From JBFAPK01 sp040676675 (GTDB taxonomy: Bacteria; Actinomycetota; Actinomycetes; Mycobacteriales; Micromonosporaceae): a stretch of DNA of 64,000 nt. The position numbers were made by a program, and so were the translations under genes. This document shows positions 27,015-34,809 of the stretch, piece by piece; the stretch's first letter is position 1; every line of letters starts with the position of its first letter. Location: positions 197,960 through 261,959 of the forward strand of contig NZ_JBFAPK010000005.1 in the NCBI RefSeq assembly GCF_040676675.1. The letters run 5' to 3'. Below the pieces are notes generated by a model, which saw nothing but the letters and a program-made list of their open reading frames with translations, had not been told where the DNA came from and searched no databases.

Positions 27015-27602
27015 TCAGGAGTTGCCGTACCGGCCGGTCAGCGTGCCGGTGCGTACCGCGAGGGCCTCGATCGCCCGGCGCGCCTCGACCCCGTCGACGG
27101 CCGCGACCAGGTCGGGTTTGGCCCTGAGCGCGTAGACCGTGAAGCGGTAGTGGTGCTCGCCGCTGGGCGGGCAGGGCGGGGTCCAGGTCGCGCCGCCGGC
27201 CGAGTTGGCCGCCTCCAGCACGCCCGTCGGCAGGTCACCCTCGGGCAGCTCCCGCACACCGGCCGGGATGCCGAACGCGATCCAGTGCAGGTACGTGTAC
27301 CCGGGCGCGTCGGGGTCGTCCACGACCACGGCGAACGAGGCGGCGTCGCCGACCTCCCCGGACCAGGCGAGCGGCGGACGCTTCCCGCCGGCCTTGCAGG
27401 TGTACCGCTCGGGTATCCGCTCGCCCTCCGCGAAGGCGGAGCTGGTCACGGTGATCGTCTTCGGCGGCGACGCGGCGGGGGTCGGCCCGCCGCCCGGGCC
27501 GCCGCCGTCGTCGCCGTCGCTCCCGCAGCCGGCCAGCGCCGCGCCGGCCAGCAGAAGTACGGCCACCAGCCGGCCGCGTGCCACTCCAGACGTACCGACC
27601 AT
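27015..27602 (-). CDS. YbhB/YbcL-family (PEBP) lipoprotein
   Basis: A 195-residue protein with a lipobox LAGC (C26), then a Gly/Pro linker and a PEBP-like domain containing PPLAWSGEVGDAASFAVVVDDPDAPG and HHYRFTVYALRAKPDL. It is predicted to be anchored on the outer face of the membrane. The ligand is unknown. Confidence 0.9.
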   Translation of the reverse strand: MVGTSGVARGRLVAVLLLAGAALAGCGSDGDDGGGPGGGPTPAASPPKTITVTSSAFAEGERIPERYTCKAGGKRPPLAWSGEVGDAASFAVVVDDPDAPGYTYLHWIAFGIPAGVRELPEGDLPTGVLEAANSAGGATWTPPCPPSGEHHYRFTVYALRAKPDLVAAVDGVEARRAIEALAVRTGTLTGRYGNS

Positions 27603-27866
27603 GACCGTTCCTCCCCGGGGCGCTCGGCGGGCCGACCCGACTCAAGCACAGCCTCCGCCCGCCGCGCCGCCCCGGCCGAGCCGCCGTATGCGCTGGTCCC
27701 GCTAGCGGCGCGGGGCATGCCCTACGGCCGGCGTCGACGGCCGCCCGTAAGGCGGTTGTGGTGGTCAGACCCGGGCGGTAGCTTCCCTACGCCGCCGGGG
27801 CATGTGTCGCAGGAATCTGCCCCGTCACGCCGGATTCGGGCGGCGGCATTCCACGGGAGGATCACC

Positions 27867-29720
27867 ATTACCACGGCTTTTCGCGCCTTCGTCTCGGTCG
27901 TCATGCTGGCCGGGTTCTACGTGTTGGCGCTCCTACAACTGGTCGCCGGCGTGGCCCTGGCGGTCTGGATCGGTACCGTCGCCTCCGGCGTCATCGCGGC
28001 CAAGCTCGGCGTCGCGGTCTTCATCGCCACCGTCTGGGCGGTCGGCTACGGCACCTGGAAGGCGCTGCGGACCAAGCGGTCCGCGCCGCAGGGGCTGCCC
28101 CTGCCCCGCCACGTCGCGCCGTACCTCTGGGGAACCGTCGACGAGCTGGCCCGGGTGGTCGGTACCCGGCCGCCGGACGAGATCTACCTGGTGCCCGACG
28201 TCAACGCCGCCGTCGAGGAGCGGTCCCGGCTGATGGGGCTCATCCCCGGCCCGCGCTACATGTACCTCGGCATGCCGCTGCTCCAGGCGTTCACGGTGTC
28301 GCAGCTGCGCTCGGTCCTGGCACACGAGCTGGGCCACTACTCCGGCCGGCACACCGCGCTCGGCGGCATCTCGTACCGGGGCCGCCTGGCACTGGAGCGC
28401 ACGATCGGCTACATCGGCTCGGGCAACGTCGCGGGCTGGGTCTTCCGGGGGTACGGGCGGCTCTACCTGATCGTGCAGAACTCGGTGAGCCGCCGGCAGG
28501 AGCTGGAGGCCGACCTCGCCTCGGTGCAGGTCGCCGGCCGGCAGGCCGCCGCCGGCGCGCTGCGCGAGGTCAAGGTGCTCGCCGCGGCCTTCTCGTTCTA
28601 CCTGGAGCGGTACGTCGGTCCCGGGCTGGAGGCCGGGTACGCGCCCGAGGACCTCTTCGCCGGCTTCGGCGAGCTGCTGCGCGCCCGTACCGACGAGATC
28701 GCCGAGCTACGCCGCGACGTACCGGACGGGGAGCGCTCGGTCTGGGACACCCACCCGCCGCTGGCCGAGCGGCTCGCCGCGATCGCGGCAGCGCCCGAGT
28801 CGCCGGTGGCGGTGGACAACCGTCCCGCCTGGATCCTGATCCCGGAGCCGGCCAGCGCCGGCCGCGCCCTCCAGCAGCGCATCTTCGACTCGGGGCAGCT
28901 CACCACCCTGCCGTGGGAGCAGTTCACCACGGCCGCCGTGAACAACCGCCTGCAACAGAACATGGACGCGCTCCTGCGGGCGATCTCCCGTACCGTCGGC
29001 GCGCCGGTACCGCACGTCGGCGCGGTGCTCGACCTCGTCGCCGCGGGCCGGCTGGACGAGCTGACCGCCGGCATCTTCCCGAACGCCACCGGGCCCGAGA
29101 CGCGCGAGCACTTCGCCGACGCGCTCGCGGCGCTGCTGAGCCTCGCCGCGATCCGCTCCGGCCGGGCGCGCTGGCAGCACTCCTGGAGCGGGCCGGCCAA
29201 GCTGGTCGGGGCCGACGGCGCCGAGCTGGACCTGACCGAGGTCGCCGCGCTGGCGCTCGACCCGGCCACCCACACCGAGGCGCGCCGGCAGCTCGCCGCG
29301 CGCGGCATCGACGTCGCCGCCGGGCAGCACGTGGAGCAGCGGGTCACCGCCCGCCGGGCCGAGATCTACGCCGGCATCGTCAACATGGTGGTGGACAAGA
29401 AGCGTACGGACGTCCTGGTGCTCAGCCACGGCCTGCTGTTGGTGCCGGGTGTCGCCCGGCTGAAGGCGAGCACCGCGAAGCGGCGACTGGCGAACTGGAT
29501 CAACTCGGGCGATCCGCAGGAGTTGGCGGCGACGGCGGGGAACCGCTTCATCCCGTACGAGGAGATCGTCGCCGCGCCGCTGACGCGGAAGTTCCCCGTG
29601 AAGTACGAGCTGACCCTGCACGGCGGTGAAAAACTGGAGGTCCGCTGGGGCGGCGAGAGCGAAGAGGTCGGCGAGGGCGCGGAGATGCTGGCGAAGGCGC
29701 TGGCGATGGCGACGAACTGA
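27867..29720 (+). CDS. M48-family membrane zinc metallopeptidase with likely ATT start
   Basis: A 617-residue protein with two N-terminal membrane helices, the zinc motif HELGH (in SVLAHELGHYSG) and the third-ligand glutamate region RRQELEADLAS. A long C-terminal cytosolic part follows. The first methionine in frame is ATG 27903, which has no ribosome-binding site and would cut into the first membrane helix. A perfect GGGAGG lies at 27855-27860, exactly 6 nt before ATT 27867, which gives TTAFRAFVSVVML, the expected N-terminus. I therefore infer initiation at ATT. Confidence 0.85.
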   Translation: MTTAFRAFVSVVMLAGFYVLALLQLVAGVALAVWIGTVASGVIAAKLGVAVFIATVWAVGYGTWKALRTKRSAPQGLPLPRHVAPYLWGTVDELARVVGTRPPDEIYLVPDVNAAVEERSRLMGLIPGPRYMYLGMPLLQAFTVSQLRSVLAHELGHYSGRHTALGGISYRGRLALERTIGYIGSGNVAGWVFRGYGRLYLIVQNSVSRRQELEADLASVQVAGRQAAAGALREVKVLAAAFSFYLERYVGPGLEAGYAPEDLFAGFGELLRARTDEIAELRRDVPDGERSVWDTHPPLAERLAAIAAAPESPVAVDNRPAWILIPEPASAGRALQQRIFDSGQLTTLPWEQFTTAAVNNRLQQNMDALLRAISRTVGAPVPHVGAVLDLVAAGRLDELTAGIFPNATGPETREHFADALAALLSLAAIRSGRARWQHSWSGPAKLVGADGAELDLTEVAALALDPATHTEARRQLAARGIDVAAGQHVEQRVTARRAEIYAGIVNMVVDKKRTDVLVLSHGLLLVPGVARLKASTAKRRLANWINSGDPQELAATAGNRFIPYEEIVAAPLTRKFPVKYELTLHGGEKLEVRWGGESEEVGEGAEMLAKALAMATN

Positions 29721-29778
29721 CCGCCGGCCTTCCTTGGTAAGCGTCGATCATGGATGCGGGCGGCGGCTGCCGGGTCGG

Positions 29779-30135
29779 TCAGGAGCCGCCACCGCCGCCA
29801 CCGTCGCCGCCGCTCCAGCCTCCGCCACCGCTGTCGCCGCAGCTGGAGCCGCTGTCGTTGTAGCTGGAGCCGCCGCCACCGCCGCCGTAGCCGGCGACGC
29901 CGCTGGAGTAGTAGCCGGCGTCGTCGGGTGAATGCTGTCGCCGGCGCGGGGGCACAAGGCTACGTGGGAAGAGGCGGCCGGACCAGTGCCGGTCAACCCA
30001 GTCCTCGGCCCGCATTGTGAGCTCCATCAACCCGAGCCCACGCCCCACTGCGGTCCAGATCAGAAGCGCCGTGAGCAACACCCCGACCGGAACCAGCACC
30101 AGAAACAGAACCTCCACGGGGACGTACCTCGTCAT
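29779..30135 (-). CDS. Small membrane protein with Gly/Ser/Asp-rich tail, paralogue 1
   Basis: A 118-residue protein: one N-terminal helix (VPVEVLFLVLVPVGVLLTALLIW), an Arg-rich stretch, the linker DDAGYYSSG and a tail of Gly, Ser and Asp ending in GGDGGGGGGS. Its layout, including DDAGYY, is shared with the gene at 30304. No Shine-Dalgarno precedes ATG 30135. TACCGT lies exactly 6 nt upstream, as expected for a leaderless mRNA. Function unknown. Confidence 0.68.
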   Translation of the reverse strand: MTRYVPVEVLFLVLVPVGVLLTALLIWTAVGRGLGLMELTMRAEDWVDRHWSGRLFPRSLVPPRRRQHSPDDAGYYSSGVAGYGGGGGGSSYNDSGSSCGDSGGGGWSGGDGGGGGGS

Positions 30136-30141
30136 GTTTCG

Positions 30142-30147
30142 ACGGTA
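30142..30147 (-). promoter_or_regulatory. Leaderless -10 box TACCGT
   Basis: The minus strand reads TACCGT, then 6 nt, then ATG (30135), placing the box at -12 to -7 if transcription starts at the A of ATG. The paralogue at 30304 and the leader peptide at 58220 have the same box at the same distance. Confidence 0.55.
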
Positions 30148-30209
30148 GGTGCCCGCCACCACCACTGCGTCGTCCCCGATCGGCCCGCCCGGCGCCGATC
30201 GCGGCGCCG

Positions 30210-30260
30210 GGCTGAATCTTGACGCAAGTGGCCCCTACAGGGGCCTAAGCTGTCCAACAT
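30210..30260. repeat. Repeat family with arm GGCTGAATCTTG, degenerate copy
   Basis: GGCTGAATCTTG (30210-30221) is followed by an inner GGCCCC...GGGGCC hairpin (30230-30245). The expected right arm is eroded. The intact copy is at 32571-32628. Confidence 0.6.
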
Positions 30261-30303
30261 CCAATGGGTGCGACGTGCGACGCGTCCATGATCGACGCCC
30301 GGC

Positions 30304-30732
30304 TCAGTAGGAGCCGCCGCCTCCGCTGTCTCCGCCGCTCCAGCCGCCGCCGCTGTCGCTGCTGCTCCAACCGCCGCCGTTGCTGCCGCTGTCACCCCAG
30401 CCGCTGCTGCCGCTGTCGCCCCAGCCGGAGCCGCTGTCGCTGCGGGAGTCGCTGTCGCTGCGGGAGTCGCCGTAGGAGCCGGGGTCGCCACTGCCGTACG
30501 CGCCGGCGCTGCCGCCGAGGTAGTAGCCGGCGTCGTCGCTGGAGCGGTTTCGCCGACGGCCGGCCGTGCGGGTACGCCGGGGCGAGTCGTTGCGGATCGC
30601 CCGGCTGGCCCGGGCGGCGGCCCGCAGCTTCTCCTCCCTCGTCACCGGCTCGCGCCGGCGTCGACCGCGCCAGAGCAGGAGCGCCACGAGCAGCACCACG
30701 ACCGGGATCAGCACCGGGAGATACTTGGTCAT
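30304..30732 (-). CDS. Small membrane protein with Gly/Ser/Asp-rich tail, paralogue 2
   Basis: A 142-residue protein: TKYLPVLIPVVVLLVALLLW helix, a basic segment (RGRRRREP), the shared DDAGYY element and a Ser/Asp/Gly/Trp tail with WGDSGS/WSGGDSGG repeats. ATG 30732 lacks a Shine-Dalgarno but has TACCGT ending 6 nt before it. Together with 29779 it is a tandem duplication; the low-complexity tails have diverged. Confidence 0.7.
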   Translation of the reverse strand: MTKYLPVLIPVVVLLVALLLWRGRRRREPVTREEKLRAAARASRAIRNDSPRRTRTAGRRRNRSSDDAGYYLGGSAGAYGSGDPGSYGDSRSDSDSRSDSGSGWGDSGSSGWGDSGSNGGGWSSSDSGGGWSGGDSGGGGSY

Positions 30733-30738
30733 GACTCG

Positions 30739-30744
30739 ACGGTA
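30739..30744 (-). promoter_or_regulatory. Leaderless -10 box TACCGT
   Basis: TACCGT on the minus strand, 6 nt before ATG 30732. It has identical sequence and spacing to the box upstream of the paralogue. Confidence 0.55.
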
Positions 30745-30762
30745 GGCACCCGCCGCCACGGG

Positions 30763-31029
30763 TCAGCGAAGCTTGGCCCGCTCGACGAAGGCACGCCAGG
30801 CGGACGGTGCGAAGACCAGCACCGGACCGTCCGGGTCCTTGCTGTCGCGTACGCCCACCAGGCCGGGCCGGTCGTCCGCCACCTCGACGCAGTTGCCGCC
30901 GTTGCCGCTGCTCCGGCTGCTCTTGCGCCACCGGGCGCCGGCCAGGTCCCGCCGCGCGCCGTCGCTCGTTACGTTCCCGTCCATCCCGTCCACGCTGTCG
31001 ATCTGCCGGTCCGTGCCGGTCAGCTCCAT
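30763..31029 (-). CDS. DUF397-domain protein
   Basis: An 88-residue protein containing the DUF397 core (ARWRKSSRSSGNGGNCVEVAD ... VRDSKDPDGPVLVFAPSAW in two parts). It overlaps the upstream XRE gene, the standard actinobacterial pair in which DUF397 proteins interact with the HTH protein, often in developmental control. Confidence 0.92.
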   Translation of the reverse strand: MELTGTDRQIDSVDGMDGNVTSDGARRDLAGARWRKSSRSSGNGGNCVEVADDRPGLVGVRDSKDPDGPVLVFAPSAWRAFVERAKLR

Positions 31030-31820
31030 GTCCGCGCCACCTCCGTGATCATCTCGATGGTCTGCCCGTGGGAGAGGGCCTCCGCTCGTACAGATTCCCA
31101 TGTATCCCGCAGCGAGAGTACGTCCGACGGCATCTCCACGATGTGGCCCTGGAGTTGGTTGTCGAGGTAGCCCACATCGTCGCCGTCCTCCGGCGTGGCG
31201 AGCACGAAGGCGCCGTTGAGCCCCGCGTATGCCCCGACCGAGGCCGGCACGACGTGCAGGTGCACGTGGTAGCGCTGGCCAACCTCCACCAGGTGCAGGA
31301 GCTGTTCCCGCATCACCTCGGGGCCGCCGACGGGCCGGCGCAGCACGTACTCGTCGAGGACCGCGACCAGGCGCGGTGGCCGCTCCTTGGTCAGCACCGC
31401 CTGCCGCTCCATCCTGGCGGCGACCTGCTGCACGATCTCGTCCAGGCCGAACCGGCTGGCGCCGGTGAGCAGGGCGCGGGCGTACGCCTCGGTCTGCAAC
31501 AGTCCGGGGATGACCAGCGGCTCGTACGACCGCAGCGCCGTCGCCTGCTGTTCGATTTTGACCCACTCGCGGAACCAGGGCAGCAGCACCTCGCGGCTCG
31601 CCACCTCGCGGATGCGTTCCAGCAGGCCGTCCGTGGCGAGGCGGGCGTCGCAGCGGCCGGTGAACTCCGGCTTCGGCACTCGCCGGCACTGCTCGACCGC
31701 CGCCACCAGCGACGCCGAAAAGTTGATCTCCTGCGCGAGCCCGTCCTGGGTGAGGCCGGCGTTGGTCCGCGCCCGCCGAAGTTCGCTGGCGAAGAGCTCC
31801 AATATGGGCCGGTGATCCAT
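31020..31820 (-). CDS. XRE-family HTH regulator with DUF5753 domain
   Basis: A 266-residue protein: N-terminal HTH (ELRRARTNAGLTQDGLAQEI) and a C-terminal DUF5753 ligand/partner domain (LRSYEPLVIPGLLQTEAYARA). ATG 31820 is chosen because GGAG lies 8 nt upstream. Partner of the overlapping DUF397 gene. Confidence 0.92.
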   Translation of the reverse strand: MDHRPILELFASELRRARTNAGLTQDGLAQEINFSASLVAAVEQCRRVPKPEFTGRCDARLATDGLLERIREVASREVLLPWFREWVKIEQQATALRSYEPLVIPGLLQTEAYARALLTGASRFGLDEIVQQVAARMERQAVLTKERPPRLVAVLDEYVLRRPVGGPEVMREQLLHLVEVGQRYHVHLHVVPASVGAYAGLNGAFVLATPEDGDDVGYLDNQLQGHIVEMPSDVLSLRDTWESVRAEALSHGQTIEMITEVARTWS

Positions 31821-32270
31821 CTGCACACTCCTGTACGCGAGCGGTCCGGGTGGCGACGTACGTCCTGGTAGACGCGTTACGACTGCCGAGAGTAGTCCCG
31901 AGGTCACAACAATTGGGGGCAGCGGGACCGTCCGGATCCATCGATGGCGGCTCGGGGCCGAAAGGGGCGGCTCCGAACCGCAGGCCCTTCCGGACCCAGA
32001 CCCGCCGATCGAGCTAAGCCGAGCCGGGACGAGTCGCGGGGCGGGCCGGGACGTTTCCGGCCCGAGTCGCAAGGCGGCCCGAGTCGCAAGGCGGCCCGGC
32101 ATCGGTCGGCGGGGCAGGGCAGGAAGGGTCGCACCAGGACGGGCGGAACCGCGGGCCGTACCCCGCCGCCCCGGCGGGCCCCGTCGCGCTCCCCGCACCG
32201 GGGCGCGCGGGGCGGCGCCGGTCGGCGGCGGGGTACGGCCCATCCAGCGACCGCGCGGAGGAGGGGTGAG
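31821..32270. other. 450-bp GC-rich intergenic region with a tandem 17-mer
   Basis: No convincing gene. It contains a perfect direct repeat of GAGTCGCAAGGCGGCCC (32064-32080 and 32081-32097). It separates divergent genes, so promoters for the XRE gene and for the 32271 gene probably lie here. Confidence 0.6.
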
Positions 32271-32576
32271 ATGAGGATTCCGCGACAACCGGCGGGGGAC
32301 GCGGCCGGACCGGAGCCGCCGGAGACGTTCGTACCGGTCGCCGTCGGCAACGTGCTCCGCTTGACGCCGGGCAACTACGTGTACGGCACCGGCCCGTTGC
32401 ACGTCGGCGACGGTGAGCTGCGGTTACGGGTCATCCACGTGCCACGGGGCTTGGAGGCGTACGCGGGCGAGTGGGTCTCGATCCTCGGCGTGGAGGTACT
32501 GCCGAATGGTGAGGACGGGCGGCACCTGGCGGTGGCCGTACGCTGCCGCCCGCTGGAGCAGCCTGGATCGGGCTGA
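32271..32576 (+). CDS. Hypothetical protein
   Basis: A 101-residue soluble protein with mostly beta-type sequence (NVLRLTPGNYVYGTGPLHV ... EWVSILGVEVLPNGED). GGAGGAGGGG precedes the ATG. Its stop codon (32574-32576) lies within the left arm of a palindromic repeat. Unrecognised. Confidence 0.65.
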   Translation: MRIPRQPAGDAAGPEPPETFVPVAVGNVLRLTPGNYVYGTGPLHVGDGELRLRVIHVPRGLEAYAGEWVSILGVEVLPNGEDGRHLAVAVRCRPLEQPGSG

Positions 32577-32628
32577 ATCTTGGCACGCATCGGCCCCCAG
32601 GAGGGCCCAAACGGTTCAAGATTCAGCC
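32571..32628. repeat. Palindromic repeat with arms GGCTGAATCTTG, intact copy
   Basis: Perfect 12-bp arms at 32571-32582 and 32617-32628, with an inner GGCCCCC/GGGCC hairpin. A degenerate copy lies at 30210. It spans the stop of one gene and the apparent start of the next. Confidence 0.75.
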
Positions 32629-32885
32629 GGCTCGGCACGCGGCACACGCCCTCGCGCCCGCTGTGGATCTGCCGGGTCGACGCGGCGCCCTGGCCCTGCG
32701 CCGAGGCGCGACTGTGGCTGACCCGTACACATCGCGAAAATCCCGTCGCGCTGTACGTGTTGCTCGGCGCAGCATTGGCCGAGGCGATGACGGACCTGTA
32801 CCGGCTCGACGCGTACGGGGCTCCGGAGCCGCGCATCCTGTTCGACCGGTTCCTCGGCTGGACTCCCGCCCGCCGACCGACCTGA
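32580..32885 (+). CDS. Hypothetical protein, start uncertain
   Basis: A frame to 32885 encodes a compact helical protein (WICRVDAAPWPCAEARLWL ... LYVLLGAALAEAMTDLYRLD). The only in-frame start is TTG 32580, inside the palindromic repeat and without a ribosome-binding site. The first ~17 residues would be encoded by the repeat. The authentic start may have been lost or replaced by the insertion. Translation through coupling with the gene ending at 32576 is possible. Confidence 0.6.
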   Translation: MARIGPQEGPNGSRFSRLGTRHTPSRPLWICRVDAAPWPCAEARLWLTRTHRENPVALYVLLGAALAEAMTDLYRLDAYGAPEPRILFDRFLGWTPARRPT

Positions 32886-32906
32886 CCGCTCGTCGCCCCC
32901 ACGTCC

Positions 32907-32944
32907 GCCCCGGTACCGCCGACGGCAATCGGCGGCACCGGGGC
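32907..32944. terminator. Bidirectional terminator-like hairpin
   Basis: Arms 32907-32922 and 32929-32944 pair over 15 of 16 positions around a 6-nt loop. It lies between convergent genes ending at 32885 and 33012. Confidence 0.75.
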
Positions 32945-33011
32945 GTTCGTCGCGCTACGTAACGAGAGGTCTACACCTGACCGAGTGACGCGACGAGGCG
33001 GACGACGGCGA

Positions 33012-34677
33012 TCAGGAGGCTCCCCAGGTCGCCGAAAGCCCCGTGGCCGCGGTCGGGACGTTGATCGAATTCTTCACCCAGCCCGAGGCCGAACCGTACG
33101 TCTCGTACACGATCCCGCTCTCGAGCGTGTAGATGTACCGCTGACCNNNNNNNNNNNNNNNNNNNNNNNNNNNNNNNNNNNNNNNNNNNNNNNNNNNNNN
33201 NNNNNNNNNNNNNNNNNNNNNNNNNNNNNNNNNNNNNNNNNNNGCAGTCGGGACGTTGATCGAATTCTTCACCCAGCCCGAGGCCGAACCGTACGTCTCG
33301 TACACGATCCCGCTCTCGAGCGTGTAGATGTACCGCTGACCACTCGGACTCCACGTCGCCGACACCGCCGACGCCGCAGTCGGGACGTTGATCGAATTCT
33401 TCACCCAGCCCGAGGCCGAACCGTACGTCTCGTACACGATCCCGCTCTCGAGCGTGTAGATGTACCGCTGACCGCNNNNNNNNNNNNNNNNNNNNNNNNN
33501 NNNNNNNNNNNNNNNNNNNNNNNNNNNNNNNNNNNNNNNNNNNNNNNNNNNNNNNNNNNNNNNNNNNNNNNNNGCTCGGACTCCACGTCGCCGACACCGC
33601 CGACGCCGCAGTCGGAACATTAACCTGATTCTTCACCCAACCCGTCGACGACCCATACGTCTCAAACAACAGACCATTCTCAACCGTGTAAATATACCGC
33701 TGACCGCTCGGACTCCACGTCGCCGACACCGCCGACGCCGCAGTCGGAACATTAACCTGATTCTTCACCCAACCCGTCGACGACCCATACGTCTCAAACA
33801 ACCGGCCGCCTTCAATGGTGTAGATGTACCGGAACCCTGCCGGACTCCACGTTGCCGACAGGACATCCGCAGCGGTCGGCACGTTGAGGGAGTTCTTCAC
33901 CCATCCCGTCGCGGCGCCGAAGGTCTCGTACACCACCGCGCTCTCCAGGGTGTAGATGTAGCGACTCAACGGCACCGCGCCCGTGCTCCACTGACCGAAG
34001 TCGGTAGCAACCGCCTCGTCCAGGTCACAATCCGCGCCGCCGACCGTTATCCCGTTTTGAATCTGCCGCAGTTGCGCCCGGGAGTCCCACTGCCCGCCTG
34101 ACCACGCGTACGTCTGCCAACCAAAGGTGATCTTTCCAGCGTCGAACAGGCGCTTGATGACGTAGTAACCGCCGTATGCACCAGTTCGACCGCGCCCGAT
34201 GACCGAGGCGATACCGTCGAAATAGGAGTTGATAGCGGTCTGCTGTTCCGCAGTCGCGTCGAAGTCGACGCTGAAATAGATTGGTCGGCCCGCGGGCATG
34301 CCGCAGTCCTCCGCCTGAGCCTTCGCATCCTCCGCGTCGGCGACTCCCTTTGCGTAGCCTTGCAGTGCCGCGCTCGCGCCAGCCTCCCAATTAGAGACGA
34401 TGTCGATTCCGGCATTGATCAGAGACTTGGCCTCGGACGGGGTCAGGTTCTTGTCCGGCGTGTGGCTCAGGTACCGGCAGACGAAGCTGTAGCCGCCCGC
34501 CTTGATCGCTGAGATGCTGGGACGACTCCATGAGTAGTCGAGCCCGCGCCGATTCGCGGCCATAGCGATCCCCGGCGCCGCGAGAGCACCGGTAGCGCCG
34601 AGGATCGCGGCGCCCGCACCCAACAGTACCGTCCGTCGCGACGGCCGCCCCGGCCGCCCGATAGGTTCGTTTTCCAT
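33012..34677 (-). CDS. Secreted DUF1906 (GH25-like) protein with 44-residue tandem repeats, interrupted by assembly gaps
   Basis: The protein opens with a Tat signal (PSRRTVLLGAGAAILGA), then a DUF1906/Rv2525c-like TIM-barrel domain of ~220 residues (GLDYSWSRPS ... YFSVDFDAT ... GGYYVIKRLF). At least six 44-residue (132-bp) repeats of the pattern RYIYTLESGIVYETYGS-GWVKN-INVPT follow, ending ATWGAS at 33014. Two N-runs interrupt the array, and the upstream one (33476-33573) has a length that breaks the frame, so total length and repeat number are unknown. The protein is probably exported to the envelope and may act on or bind cell-wall glycans. Confidence 0.82.
33147..33243. other. Assembly gap (97 N) in repeat array
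   Basis: Flanks are the same repeat family. Keeping the 132-bp phase requires a true length of 34 + 132k bases, so 97 is only an estimate. Confidence 0.95.
33476..33573. other. Assembly gap (98 N) in repeat array
   Basis: The flanking ends are in the same repeat phase (overlap of GC). A true length of 130 + 132k, or contig ends overlapping by 2 bases, would restore the frame that 98 N breaks. Confidence 0.95.
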
Positions 34678-34809
34678 GACAGCCTCTCCTAGATTCGAAT
34701 TTTCTGATCAAGGCCATTCGCGCGGGCGGCGCCGACGGCCGGGGTGATTGACGAGGGTTGCTGGGAAAATGATCCGCCGACTACCAGATGGTGATGTGAG
34801 ACGGTCGCG

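Larger units (their letters stand above)
29741..30298. repeat. Inverted 14-bp words flanking a small membrane-protein gene
   Basis: GCGTCGATCATGGA at 29741-29754 and its exact inverse at 30285-30298 bracket the 29779-30135 gene. The word matches the outer arm of the palindrome at 18457-18532. Each lies a few bases past the 3' end of a gene. Confidence 0.6.
33012..33966. repeat. 132-bp tandem repeat array of the DUF1906 gene
   Basis: Period of 132 bp is measured directly: the word GCTCGGACTCCACGTCG starts at 33574 and 33706. Units near 33050-33470 are almost identical to each other. Those at 33620-33830 form a second, lower-GC subtype. Confidence 0.9.
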
